A stretch of 42,677 bases of DNA, taken from contig JAFXAQ010000018.1 of the NCBI GenBank assembly GCA_017516925.1, positions 1-42,677 of the forward strand, in the 5' to 3' direction. The stretch is from Oscillospiraceae bacterium. Lineage in GTDB: Bacteria; Bacillota; Clostridia; Oscillospirales; Oscillospiraceae. This document shows positions 1-7,812 of this stretch, piece after piece. The translations under genes and the position numbers were made by a program. The notes below the pieces were generated by a model. That model did not search any database, was not told the origin of the DNA, and saw nothing but the letters and a program-made list of their open reading frames with translations. Position 1 is the first letter of the stretch, and each line of letters starts with the position of its first letter.

Positions 1-300
1 CCATAGGCCGGGTGGGCTCTTACCCCACCTTTTCACCCTTGCATCGTCGGTTCTCGCACATAAACTCTTCCATTACCGCAAGCGGTAATGGTCAAACTAT
101 GTGCGGAACCTCCTCACCCATAGAACCCGCTTGCGCTGGGCTTCTATGGGGGCCCCAATACGGGGAATGCGGTATATCTCTGTTGCACTTGTCCTGGGGT
201 CACCCCCGGCGGGCGTTACCCGTTATCCTTACCCTGTGGAGCCCGGACTTTCCTCACCTGAACCCTTTCGGGTGTCAGCCGCGGCTGTCCGACCTGGTCG
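1..300 (-). ncRNA. rnpB: RNase P RNA, 3' end cut by window edge
   Basis: Catalytic RNA of ribonuclease P, which trims the 5' leaders of tRNA precursors. Read on the minus strand, 238-255 give GAGGAAAGTCCGGGCTCC, the conserved P4-region signature. Further on come a GTGCAACAGAGA segment and, at 11-31, the form AAGGTGGGGTAAGAGCCCACC, which matches the conserved RNase P block. The layout looks like the common bacterial A type, though I did not fold it. The 5' end is placed near 300 because a perfect-spacing promoter lies just upstream. The 3' end, with the second half of P4, lies beyond position 1, so the gene is partial. Open reading frames across this stretch are spurious. Confidence 0.95.
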
Positions 301-307
301 TGAAAAT

Positions 308-336
308 ATTGTACTGCACCAAAGCCAAATTGTCAA
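308..336 (-). promoter_or_regulatory. Promoter of rnpB
   Basis: On the minus strand a perfect TTGACA (336-331) and a TACAAT (313-308) are separated by exactly 17 bases. The predicted start lies near 300-301, matching the 5' end expected of RNase P RNA. It faces away from the murD promoter, and the two -35 boxes are only 5 bases apart. Confidence 0.85.
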
Positions 337-341
337 ACATC

Positions 342-370
342 TTGCAAATTCTTTTCAAAGGGGCTATACT
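342..370 (+). promoter_or_regulatory. Promoter of murD-ispD-ispF
   Basis: TTGCAA (342-347) and TATACT (365-370) are separated by 17 bases, followed by a ribosome binding site near 391-395 and the murD ATG at 401. It is back-to-back with the rnpB promoter. Confidence 0.75.
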
Positions 371-400
371 ATAAAAAGAAAAACGTTTGCGAGGTATATT

Positions 401-1768
401 ATGCATACTTCTTTTGATGCTTATTTTAATTCTCTGCGAGGGAAGAATATTGCGGTGCTTGGTCTGGGTGTCAGCAACCGTCCGCTGGTGCGCCTTTTGC
501 TCCGATATGGCTGTACCGTCACCGGCTGTGACAGGACCCCCAGAGAAAAGCTGGATAGCGAGGTTCTGGAGCTGGAGGCCCGGGGCTGTCAGCTGCGGGT
601 AGGGGATACCTATCTGGACGGACTTTCCGCAGAGCTGGTGTTCCGCACCCCCGGTATGCATCCGGACAATCCGGCTCTTGTAGCCTTACGGGAAGGCGGC
701 GCAAAAGTCACCAGCGAAATGGAAGTATTTTTCGAACTTTGCCCCTGTAAAATCATTGCCGTTACTGGCTCTGACGGCAAAACCACCACAACTACCCTGA
801 TTTCCGAAATGCTCAAAGCCGCCGGAAAAACCGTCTGGCTGGGCGGCAATATCGGCACGCCGCTGCTGCCGGTATGCAATCAAATGCAGAAGGATGATTA
901 CGCTGTGGTGGAGCTGAGCTCCTTCCAGCTGATGGATATGACCCGCAGCGCCCACATCGCTGTGGTGACCAACCTTGCCCCGAACCATCTGGACGTCCAC
1001 AAGGATATGCAGGAGTACGTTGACGCCAAAAAGAACATTTTTAAATTCCAATCTGCAGCAGATACCCTGATTGTCAATGGGGACAATGCCTTGACGGCGG
1101 AGCTTGTGGGCAACGGCAAAACACGCTTTTTTACCCGTCTGGGAAAAACCGATAACGGCATTTGCCTGAACGGGGCTTTCCTCTGCCGTGATGGCGTACC
1201 TGTGCTGGATAAAAAAGATATTCTGCTTCCCGGCGAGCACAATGTGGAAAACTATATGGCGGCGATTTTGGCGGTGGAGGGTCTTGTGGATGACGAGACC
1301 GTTCGCACTGTTGCCAAAACCTTTGGCGGTGTAGAGCACCGGATTGAGCTTGTCCGGATAAAGGACGGGGTGCGGTATTATAACGACTCCATTGCTTCCT
1401 CTCCCAGCCGTACCATTGCCGGTCTGCGCAGCTTCCCGGAGAAGGTGCTGCTCATTGCCGGCGGCTATGATAAGCACATTCCCTATGATGTGCTGGGACC
1501 GGAGGTTTGTGCCCACGTGAAAAAGCTGTTTGTCAATGGCGCAACAGCTGACCAAATTCGAAAGGCTGTGGAAACAGCTCCCGGCTACACTCCCGGTTGT
1601 CCGGAAATTATCGATTGTAAAGACTTTACCGATGCGGTCCAAAAAGCCCACGAAAGTGCGGTTGGCGGTGATGTGGTGCTGATGAGCCCGGCATCTGCCG
1701 CCTTTGACCAGTTCAAAAACTTTATGGAGCGTGGAGCCTATTTCAAAAAACTCGTAATGGAGCTTTGA
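401..1768 (+). CDS. murD: UDP-N-acetylmuramoylalanine--D-glutamate ligase (MurD)
   Basis: Cytoplasmic peptidoglycan precursor enzyme that adds D-glutamate to UDP-MurNAc-L-alanine using ATP. The 455-residue product has an N-terminal Rossmann glycine motif (GLGVSN, about residue 21), the Mur ligase P-loop GSDGKTTTTT (about 123-132), a central NLAPNHLDVH segment and the C-terminal GVEHRIE region, so all three Mur ligase domains are present at normal length. The frame is open from position 101, but that upstream part lies over the RNase P gene and its promoter. The ATG at 401 has a GAGGT site 5 bases upstream and gives the usual start. ispD follows after one base, so the two are cotranscribed. 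Confidence 0.95.
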   Translation: MHTSFDAYFNSLRGKNIAVLGLGVSNRPLVRLLLRYGCTVTGCDRTPREKLDSEVLELEARGCQLRVGDTYLDGLSAELVFRTPGMHPDNPALVALREGGAKVTSEMEVFFELCPCKIIAVTGSDGKTTTTTLISEMLKAAGKTVWLGGNIGTPLLPVCNQMQKDDYAVVELSSFQLMDMTRSAHIAVVTNLAPNHLDVHKDMQEYVDAKKNIFKFQSAADTLIVNGDNALTAELVGNGKTRFFTRLGKTDNGICLNGAFLCRDGVPVLDKKDILLPGEHNVENYMAAILAVEGLVDDETVRTVAKTFGGVEHRIELVRIKDGVRYYNDSIASSPSRTIAGLRSFPEKVLLIAGGYDKHIPYDVLGPEVCAHVKKLFVNGATADQIRKAVETAPGYTPGCPEIIDCKDFTDAVQKAHESAVGGDVVLMSPASAAFDQFKNFMERGAYFKKLVMEL

Positions 1769-1769
1769 T

Positions 1770-2492
1770 ATGAAAATGAAGGATTTTACCCGGCAGGCAA
1801 GAAAAGCGTTGCCCTTAAAATACTGCGGCGCTGTGATTGTGGCAGCCGGTACAGCTTCCCGGATGGGCGGCATCGATAAGGTGATGGCGCCCCTGAATGG
1901 GGAGCCAATGCTCATTCGTACTGTCCGGGCATTTCAGGAAAGCGATGTTATCCGGGAGATTGTTGTTGTCACCCGGGAGGACTTGCTGCTGCAGGTGCAC
2001 CGGCTGTGTCAGGCATTTCCAAAGGTACAGGCGGTGGTTGCCGGTGGCGCTGACCGCCCGGCATCTGTCCGGGCAGGACTGAACGCACTGTCAAATAAAG
2101 TGCGGCTTGTGGCAGTACAGGACGGCGCAAGACCCTTTGTGTCCCGGGAGGTCATTGACCGCACTGTCCGGGCGGCGAATACCTACGGTGCCGCCGCCCC
2201 GGGTGTTCCGGTGAAGGATACAATCAAGGTGGTTACCGGCGGTATCGTTGCTGCAACCCCGGACAGAAGTAAGCTCAGCGCGATTCAGACACCCCAGGTG
2301 TTTGACCTGGACTTATTAAAGGGTGCGCTGGAAAAAGCCCGGAAGGACGGCACACCCATTACTGACGATTGCTCCGCAGTGGAGAATTTGGGGATGTCTG
2401 TGAAAATTGTTGCCGGTGACGAGCGCAACATCAAGATTACTACACCGATGGATTTGAAAATTGCCGAGCTTTTGCTGGAGGAAGAAAAATGA
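1770..2492 (+). CDS. ispD: 2-C-methyl-D-erythritol 4-phosphate cytidylyltransferase (IspD)
   Basis: Third enzyme of the MEP isoprenoid pathway; it transfers CMP from CTP to methylerythritol phosphate. The 240-residue protein has the nucleotide-binding [10 protein letters not shown] motif near residue 28, the QDGARPFV motif and the PVKDTIK segment typical of the family. About 18 residues precede the core fold, slightly more than usual, so a start further in is conceivable. The gene begins one base after murD and its stop overlaps the ispF start by four bases (ATGA), which implies translational coupling of two enzymes of the same pathway. Confidence 0.94.
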   Translation: MKMKDFTRQARKALPLKYCGAVIVAAGTASRMGGIDKVMAPLNGEPMLIRTVRAFQESDVIREIVVVTREDLLLQVHRLCQAFPKVQAVVAGGADRPASVRAGLNALSNKVRLVAVQDGARPFVSREVIDRTVRAANTYGAAAPGVPVKDTIKVVTGGIVAATPDRSKLSAIQTPQVFDLDLLKGALEKARKDGTPITDDCSAVENLGMSVKIVAGDERNIKITTPMDLKIAELLLEEEK

Positions 2493-2959
2493 GAATTGGA
2501 CACGGCTACGATGTGCACCGCCTGGTGCCGGACAGAGCCTTGATACTGGGCGGCGTGAAAATCCCCTACGAGCTGGGACTTTTGGGCCATTCCGATGCGG
2601 ATGTGCTGCTGCATGCAGTATCGGACGCACTGCTGGGCGCCGCCGGACTGGGGGATATTGGAAGGCATTTCCCGGACACGGACCCTCAGTATAAAGGGGC
2701 GGATTCCGGAAAACTTCTGGAAATTGTAGGGGAGAAAATCCAGAAAGCGGGCTACCGGGTCGGCAACATCGACGTAACGATGATTGCCCAGAAGCCCAAG
2801 CTGAAGGACTATATTTCCCAAATGCAGCAGAACATTGCCACCCATCTTGGCATAGCAACAGATCGTGTCAACGTCAAAGCCACCACCGAGGAGCACCTGG
2901 GCTTTACCGGTTCCGGGGAGGGAATGGCTTGTCACGCCGTCTGCCTGCTGGAGGAGTGA
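2489..2959 (+). CDS. ispF: 2-C-methyl-D-erythritol 2,4-cyclodiphosphate synthase (IspF)
   Basis: MEP-pathway enzyme that cyclises CDP-methylerythritol 2-phosphate and releases CMP. The 156-residue product has normal length and begins [11 protein letters not shown], which carries the metal-ligand Asp and His. It continues with [19 protein letters not shown], holding the third metal-ligand His, and ends with the [15 protein letters not shown] motif. The ATG sits inside the end of ispD. It is the last gene of the murD operon, and a strong terminator begins 15 bases after its stop. Confidence 0.96.
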   Translation: MRIGHGYDVHRLVPDRALILGGVKIPYELGLLGHSDADVLLHAVSDALLGAAGLGDIGRHFPDTDPQYKGADSGKLLEIVGEKIQKAGYRVGNIDVTMIAQKPKLKDYISQMQQNIATHLGIATDRVNVKATTEEHLGFTGSGEGMACHAVCLLEE

Positions 2960-2973
2960 ATCGACACAATACA

Positions 2974-3008
2974 ACCCTCTCGGACATAAATTAGTCCGGG
3001 AGGGTTTT
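2974..3008 (+). terminator. Terminator after ispF
   Basis: The arms ACCCTCTCGGAC and GTCCGGGAGGGT pair with one G-T wobble around a short AT-rich loop and run into TTTT. It ends the murD-ispD-ispF operon. Nearly the same hairpin recurs at 3297-3333. Confidence 0.85.
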
Positions 3009-3059
3009 CAGAGCGCCAAGAAACCCCCAAACCGTCAAAACACAATCATTTATTGTTAT

Positions 3060-3235
3060 TACGCAACCAGTCCGCAGACTGGTTGTGGCAATCCAAGCCT
3101 TCTCCTTGAGGAGAAGGTGTCAGCGAAGCTGACGGATGCGGTGCAAATTGCTTGCTGCGCAAGGTGTTTTGACTTACTTCGCAAACGGTCAGACTAACGT
3201 ACCTATGTACGCCTACGCTGACCGTTTGCTCGTCT
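3060..3235. repeat. Palindromic intergenic repeat element
   Basis: A gene-free block made of several perfect hairpins: AACCAGTC/GACTGGTT (3065-3084), CCTTCTCC/GGAGAAGG (3098-3117), GTCAGC/GCTGAC (3120-3133) and the 12-base pair GCAAACGGTCAG/CTGACCGTTTGC (3181-3192, 3218-3229) with a nested CGTAC/GTACG. The 16-mer TGTCAGCGAAGCTGAC and the 9-mer GTGGCAATC recur near 22483 and 22569/22693. This looks like small non-coding dispersed repeats (MITE- or REP-like). Reading frames crossing it are spurious. Confidence 0.75.
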
Positions 3236-3296
3236 TTGTGGCTTCCTTGACCTCTGTCTCCGCATGCCAAAAAATACTTTTTTTGACACGCGGAGA

Positions 3297-3333
3297 ACCC
3301 TCCCGGACATAAAATGGTCCGGGAGGGTTTTTT
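3297..3333 (+). terminator. Second copy of the ispF-type terminator, overlapping a ribosome binding site
   Basis: ACCCTCCCGGAC pairs perfectly with GTCCGGGAGGGT and is followed by six T residues. It differs from the hairpin at 2974-3008 at only a few positions. The 3' arm contains GGGAGG 6-7 bases before the ATG at 3334, so the hairpin could hide the ribosome binding site of the next gene as well as stop upstream transcription. Confidence 0.8.
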
Positions 3334-3588
3334 ATGCAAATTTGTTTTATCACCTTTCGTTCAGTAACCCCTGCCCAGCGGGCAGAGCAGCTGCTGAAGC
3401 GTTCCGGTTTTTCCTGCGCCCTGCGGCGGACACCCCGGTGGATGGAGCGTCAGGGGTGCAGCTACGGTCTGCAGCTGCCTCTGGCAGAGGTTCAGCGTTG
3501 CGTGCAGCTGCTGAAGCAGGGCGGGATTTCCTACCGGAAGGTATATTTACTGGGAGAAAAGGAGCAGGCTGAGGAGATGACGCTATGA
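3334..3588 (+). CDS. DUF3343 family protein (putative Se/S carrier-like)
   Basis: A small 84-residue protein whose pattern fits DUF3343: an N-terminal beta strand (ICFITF), a helix covering residues that pair sequences, a central RRTPRWMERQGCSYGLQL stretch that parallels the family's conserved TPRxxSxxCGxxL motif, and a C-terminal VYLL strand. DUF3343 proteins are often beside class V aminotransferase-like enzymes and are suggested to take part in sulfur or selenium transfer; no reaction is proven. Two cysteines (in FSCAL and GCSYG) could be functional. The ATG lies directly after the terminator T-tract and uses GGGAGG inside the hairpin. Its stop overlaps the start of the next gene by four bases. 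Confidence 0.75.
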   Translation: MQICFITFRSVTPAQRAEQLLKRSGFSCALRRTPRWMERQGCSYGLQLPLAEVQRCVQLLKQGGISYRKVYLLGEKEQAEEMTL

Positions 3589-4685
3589 TTTATCTGGACA
3601 ATGGCGCCACCTCCTTTTGTAAGCCGCTGCCTGTCTATGACGCAGTTCGCAGGGCAATGTTTACCTGCGCCAGCCCCGGCAGAGGCGGCTATTCGTTGGC
3701 AATGAATGCAGGCTACCGGGTACTTGCGTGCCGTGAGCGGGCAGGAGAATTATTTGCCTGTGACCCGGAGCAGGTGGTGTTTACCGGCAGCTGTACCCAC
3801 GGACTGAACATTGCCATCCAAAGTCTGGTAAAGCCCGGCGCCCGGGTGGTGATTACCGGCTTTGAGCATAATGCAGTCACCCGGCCCCTATATGGGCTGG
3901 GTGTAAAAATTTCGGTGGCAGGGCAAAAGCTTTTTGATTGGGAGGACACTCTGACAGCCTGGGAGGCTGCGCTGAAAAAAGGCGCCGATGCGGCGGTGTT
4001 TACCCACTGCTCCAACGTGTTCGGTTATATTCTGCCGGTGGAAGAAATGGCGCAGCTTTGCAAAAAGTACAAGGTGCCGTTTATCATTGATGCAGCCCAA
4101 AGCGCAGGGGTGTTGCCTGTTTCCATGAAGCGGCTGGAGGCGGATTTCATTGCGATGCCGGGTCACAAGGGGCTCTTGGGACCCCAGGGCACCGGACTTT
4201 TGCTGTGCAAGGACAGCGCCCAGCCCCTTGTTTTCGGCGGCACTGGCAGCAACTCCCTTTCCCCTGAAATGCCGGACTTTTTGCCGGACCGACTGGAGGC
4301 GGGAACCTTGAATGTTCCGGGGATTGCCGGACTGTCTGAGGGACTGGCATTTCTCTTGAAAACCGGAACAGCTGCTGTGCTGGAAAAAGAGCACACACAG
4401 GCGGCGCTTTGTGCCAAAAAGCTGCAGGAAATGGGACTTCGGGTGTTTGCGGGGGAGCACCAAAGCGGCACCGTCAGCTTTTTGCCTCCTGCAGACTGCG
4501 AGGACTTTGCCCAAATACTGGCGCAAAAGGATATTGCCGTCCGGGCAGGTCTTCACTGCGCTCCCCTGGCGCATAAAAGCGCCGGCACGTTGGACACCGG
4601 CACGGTCCGGGTCAGCTACGGCTGGAATGCCTGCATTTTACAGACCCAAAGGCTCTGCGAAGCTGTGGCTGAAATTATGAAATAA
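3585..4685 (+). CDS. Class V aminotransferase / cysteine desulfurase family protein
   Basis: A 366-residue PLP enzyme of the NifS/SufS superfamily, expected to release sulfur (or selenium) from cysteine (or selenocysteine). Visible features are the N-terminal YLDNGATSF, the internal FTGSCTHGLNIAI cofactor-phosphate region, a DAAQSAG segment, the PLP-binding lysine in PGHKG (about K195) and the catalytic-loop cysteine in GLHCAP (about C325). It resembles the compact subgroup found in Clostridia next to DUF3343, with which it overlaps by four bases. Its substrate cannot be assigned from sequence. It is distinct from the NifS-type enzyme at 37946. No convincing terminator follows. Confidence 0.85.
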   Translation: MIYLDNGATSFCKPLPVYDAVRRAMFTCASPGRGGYSLAMNAGYRVLACRERAGELFACDPEQVVFTGSCTHGLNIAIQSLVKPGARVVITGFEHNAVTRPLYGLGVKISVAGQKLFDWEDTLTAWEAALKKGADAAVFTHCSNVFGYILPVEEMAQLCKKYKVPFIIDAAQSAGVLPVSMKRLEADFIAMPGHKGLLGPQGTGLLLCKDSAQPLVFGGTGSNSLSPEMPDFLPDRLEAGTLNVPGIAGLSEGLAFLLKTGTAAVLEKEHTQAALCAKKLQEMGLRVFAGEHQSGTVSFLPPADCEDFAQILAQKDIAVRAGLHCAPLAHKSAGTLDTGTVRVSYGWNACILQTQRLCEAVAEIMK

Positions 4686-4708
4686 TAAAAAATTTTTCCG
4701 GTTTCCTA

Positions 4709-4737
4709 TTGCTATATAGCCGCAAGTCCGCTATAAT
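4709..4737 (+). promoter_or_regulatory. Promoter of the cdaA-to-rsgA operon
   Basis: TTGCTA (4709-4714) and a perfect TATAAT (4732-4737) are 17 bases apart, about 65 bases before cdaA. No internal terminator is seen before 18916, so this may serve a roughly 14-kb transcript, though internal promoters cannot be excluded. Confidence 0.8.
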
Positions 4738-4804
4738 AGGATAGATAATAGGCTAGGTATGCCAGTTGTACAAAAGTGCTTAAGAAATGGAGGTTCAAGG
4801 GGCT

Positions 4805-5665
4805 ATGAGTTACCTGCAATCCTTGCTGGAGCAACTGCCCGGTGTGCAGTTTACAGACATTTTGGATGTTTTGATTGTTGCCTTCCTGATTTATAAATTA
4901 TTACCGGTATTCCGTTCCACAGGAACCGGCCGGATTGCCGGAATTGTTGTGGCAGTTATGGTGATTTCCTGGCTGACGGATATTTTCAAGCTGCATACGC
5001 TGAACTTTATCCTGAGCCAGCTTCTGGCGGTTGGTTTGATTGCAATTGTGGTTCTGTTCCAACCGGAGCTGCGCCGTATGATTGACCACGTGAGCCACCA
5101 TTTCCGGATGAAGAACTTTTTCGGTATGAGCCAGCCGACGCAAGAAATGGTTCCTTTGATTAACCAGACTGTGATGGCGTGCGAGGTTATGAGCCGGGAG
5201 AAGATCGGCGCATTGATTGTGTTTTCCCGACGTAGCCGTTTGGAGGAATACTACAAAACCGGCACGATACTCGATGCGCAGGTTTCAGAGCAATTGATTC
5301 GCAATGTGTTCTTCCCCAGAGCATCTTTGCACGATGGGGCTATGATTATCCGGGATGGGCGGGTTGCTGCCGCAGGCTGCGTTCTGCCCTTGTCTGAGAG
5401 CAGCCACCTGAGTGCGGATTTGGGTACCCGGCATCGCGCAGCGGTAGGTATGAGCGAAGTCAGCGATGCGGTGGTTGTGGTGGTCTCTGAGGAGACCGGT
5501 GCAATTTCTGTGGCAGTGGGCGGTGTGCTGAAGCGTCACCTGGCGCCCCAGACGCTGGAAAAGTTGCTGCATAATGAGCTTTGCCCGGAGGATACCCAGC
5601 AGGAGGAAACAATTGTGCTGAAGCTGCGCCAGAAGCTGCAGAAAAAGGAAAAGGGAGGTAAGTGA
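4805..5665 (+). CDS. cdaA: Diadenylate cyclase CdaA (membrane-bound)
   Basis: Makes cyclic di-AMP from two ATP; in Firmicutes this messenger controls potassium and osmolyte balance and cell-wall homeostasis. The 286-residue product has three N-terminal membrane helices (about residues 19-36, 43-60 and 67-84), then the DAC domain with the catalytic HDGA motif near residue 176 and RHR near residue 208. An in-frame ATG exists at 4787 but lacks an upstream ribosome site, whereas ATG 4805 has GGAGG and AAGGGG before it, so 4805 is chosen. The adjacent ybbR encodes its usual membrane regulator. Confidence 0.95.
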   Translation: MSYLQSLLEQLPGVQFTDILDVLIVAFLIYKLLPVFRSTGTGRIAGIVVAVMVISWLTDIFKLHTLNFILSQLLAVGLIAIVVLFQPELRRMIDHVSHHFRMKNFFGMSQPTQEMVPLINQTVMACEVMSREKIGALIVFSRRSRLEEYYKTGTILDAQVSEQLIRNVFFPRASLHDGAMIIRDGRVAAAGCVLPLSESSHLSADLGTRHRAAVGMSEVSDAVVVVVSEETGAISVAVGGVLKRHLAPQTLEKLLHNELCPEDTQQEETIVLKLRQKLQKKEKGGK

Positions 5666-5666
5666 T

Positions 5667-6887
5667 ATGAAAAACAAACTGCTTACCTTGCTTCTTTCCC
5701 TGGGCATTTCCATTGCGCTGTGGTTTTATGTTGTCACGGTGGTCAGTCCCAATTCGGATAAGCATTTCAACAACATTCCTGTGACCATCCAAAGCGAGGT
5801 GGTTTTGCAGGAGCGCGGTTTGATGATTACCTCCACGGAGCTTCCAAAAGTATCCTTGCATCTGGAAGGGAACCGCTCGGATTTGAACAAGCTCAACAGC
5901 GCCAATATTACTGTGTCGGCGGATGTCTCCCGGATTGGGGAGCCCGGCACCCACAATTTGGTCTTGACGCCTACGTTCCCGGGAGATGTGCCCAACAATG
6001 CCATTTCCGTGCTCAGCCGTACACCCAGTGTGATTACGGTGGAGGTGGAGTACCGTGTTACCAAGGAAGTGCCTGTGGATATCCAGTATTCCGGAACGCT
6101 GCCGGAAAACTATATGGCGGATAAAGAAAACAACGAGCTGGATTTTGAGAAGATTACCGTTATCGGTCCCAAATCCGTTGTAGACCAGATTGCAATGGCA
6201 CGGATTGCGGTAGATGTGAACGGACGTACCGAAAGCTTCAGCGAGCAATTCCAGTACAGCCTGCTCGATGCCAAGGAGCAGCCTGTGGATGCGGCGCTGG
6301 TGATCACCAATGCCGATGCAGTCAATCTGACAATGAAGATTTACCGGGTCAAGGAGATAGCCCTGAACGTCACAGTTGTTGATGGCGGCGGCGCCTCTCA
6401 GGCTACCAGTAAAATTACCATAGACCCCCAGACTATCCGGATTTCCGGAAGCAACTCCCTTTTGGAGGGACTGGAAAGCCTGGAGCTGGGCGCAATCAAC
6501 CTGGCAGAAATTTATGAAGATACCGTGCTGACCTTCCCCATTAAGCTGCCGGAGGGTGTGAACAACGAAACCGGTGTGCAGGAGGCCACAGTAAAAATCG
6601 AATTCCCGGAGCTTGGCACGAAAACCCTGACGGCAACCCGGTTTGAAGCGGTGGATGTACCTGCCGGGCTTGCGGTGGATTTTGTGACAAAGCAGCTGGA
6701 AATTCAGGTTCGCGGACCGAAGGATGTGGTCAGTCAGCTGGAGCCTTCGGATGTAAAGGTTGTGGTAAGCTTTGCCAACGAACAGGCAGGCACTGCAAAG
6801 GTAAAAGCGGAAATTGTAGTGGCGAAGGAAGGCGTTGGTGCTATGGGTAGCTATGAAGTTACCGCAACCCTTCGCCAAACCGCATAA
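5667..6887 (+). CDS. cdaR: YbbR-domain protein, CdaA regulator (CdaR)
   Basis: A 406-residue single-pass membrane protein with an N-terminal hydrophobic anchor (LLTLLLSLGISIALWFYVV) followed by several YbbR repeats facing outside the cell. In Firmicutes, CdaR binds CdaA and adjusts its activity. Repeat boundaries are marked by similar segments such as FNNIPVTIQSEV, EVPVDIQYSGTLP and EIALNVTVVDGG. The gene starts one base after the cdaA stop with a strong GGGAGG site, supporting cotranslation. Related proteins are also called YbbR. The next gene lies about 40 bases downstream. Confidence 0.92.
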   Translation: MKNKLLTLLLSLGISIALWFYVVTVVSPNSDKHFNNIPVTIQSEVVLQERGLMITSTELPKVSLHLEGNRSDLNKLNSANITVSADVSRIGEPGTHNLVLTPTFPGDVPNNAISVLSRTPSVITVEVEYRVTKEVPVDIQYSGTLPENYMADKENNELDFEKITVIGPKSVVDQIAMARIAVDVNGRTESFSEQFQYSLLDAKEQPVDAALVITNADAVNLTMKIYRVKEIALNVTVVDGGGASQATSKITIDPQTIRISGSNSLLEGLESLELGAINLAEIYEDTVLTFPIKLPEGVNNETGVQEATVKIEFPELGTKTLTATRFEAVDVPAGLAVDFVTKQLEIQVRGPKDVVSQLEPSDVKVVVSFANEQAGTAKVKAEIVVAKEGVGAMGSYEVTATLRQTA

Positions 6888-6926
6888 ACGATAGGCTGAG
6901 TGCCTTGGAAAAAGGGGATAATTGTT

Positions 6927-7805
6927 TTGATTAAGAGTATGACCGGCTATGGCCGTTCAGTAGAAACTGTCAACGGCAGAGAATTCACAGTGGAAATTCG
7001 CTCTGTGAATAACCGTTATCTGGATTGCTCTGTGCGGCTGCCCCGGGCAGTTTCCTTTGCGGAGGAAGCGGTAAAGCAGGCGGTAAAGCAGTCTGTATCC
7101 CGGGCAAAGGTGGACGTTTTTATTTCCATGCGCAGCGAGGGGGCTGAGGAAACCCAGGTCAGCCTGAACCGTGGTGTTCTGGAGGGCTATCTGCAGGCAA
7201 TGCACCAAATGGTGGCAGAGTTCGGGGTGAAGGATGATATCAGCGTTTCCACCGTCTCCCGGCTTCCGGAGGTGTTTACCATAGAGCGCCCGGACGTAGA
7301 TGAGGAGCAGCTGCAAAGTGACCTGTTGCGTGTTGTAGCCCAGGCGCTGGAAAGCTATGACGCTATGCGCCTGACAGAGGGACAGGCCCTTGACAGGGAC
7401 CTGCGCAGCCGTGGTGAAACCATTCTGGAGCTGGTGGCGCAGGTGGAGCAGGGAAATGCCCAGACCGTGGTGGATTACCGCGCCCGTCTGGAGGCCAAGC
7501 TGAAAGAAGTTCTGGCAAATACCACCATTGACGAAGGCCGCATCCTGACAGAGGCAGCTATCTTTGCCGACAAGGTGGCAGTGGATGAGGAAACGGTTCG
7601 TCTGCGCAGCCATTTGCAGCAGATGAACACCATGCTGACCGGCGGTGGCGCCGTGGGTCGAAAGCTGGATTTCCTGCTTCAGGAGATGAACCGGGAGGCA
7701 AACACCATCGGTTCCAAGTGCACCGATGTAAAGCTGGCGCGGATTGTGGTGGATATTAAGGCAGAGCTGGAAAAGATTCGGGAACAGACCCAGAACATCG
7801 AGTGA
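6927..7805 (+). CDS. yicC: YicC/YloC family endoribonuclease
   Basis: A conserved bacterial family with endoribonuclease activity in tested members. The 292-residue protein starts with the hallmark IKSMTGYGR, has the SVNNRYLD motif, and ends with the family's highly conserved block ([15 protein letters not shown], then NTIGSK). No ATG fits the family start: the in-frame ATG at 6900 would add nine atypical residues. A TTG at 6927, preceded by AAAGGGGA, gives the canonical MIKSMTG start, so a TTG start is proposed. It precedes remA and gmk as in Bacillus. Confidence 0.93.
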   Translation: MIKSMTGYGRSVETVNGREFTVEIRSVNNRYLDCSVRLPRAVSFAEEAVKQAVKQSVSRAKVDVFISMRSEGAEETQVSLNRGVLEGYLQAMHQMVAEFGVKDDISVSTVSRLPEVFTIERPDVDEEQLQSDLLRVVAQALESYDAMRLTEGQALDRDLRSRGETILELVAQVEQGNAQTVVDYRARLEAKLKEVLANTTIDEGRILTEAAIFADKVAVDEETVRLRSHLQQMNTMLTGGGAVGRKLDFLLQEMNREANTIGSKCTDVKLARIVVDIKAELEKIREQTQNIE

Positions 7806-7812
7806 GGCATTT

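Noticed and set aside
101-400. Extended N-terminus of murD and a 120-residue frame from position 12
   Set aside because: Both lie on the RNase P RNA gene and its promoter; the added residues are unlike any MurD and have no ribosome site.
686-1915. 409-residue minus-strand open frame over murD
   Set aside because: It is the mirror of strongly biased codons in murD, has no recognisable motifs and lies over a certain gene.
3060-3235. CRISPR array or riboswitch
   Set aside because: The hairpins are not regularly spaced identical repeats, and no aptamer-like conserved core was recognised; a dispersed palindromic element fits better.
4681-4800. Cyclic di-AMP (ydaO-type) riboswitch before cdaA
   Set aside because: The gap is only about 120 bases, mostly promoter, with no structured conserved core.
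5460-6878. 472-residue minus-strand open frame over ybbR
   Set aside because: Shadow frame of a clear YbbR gene; its His- and Gln-rich content is typical of antisense translation.
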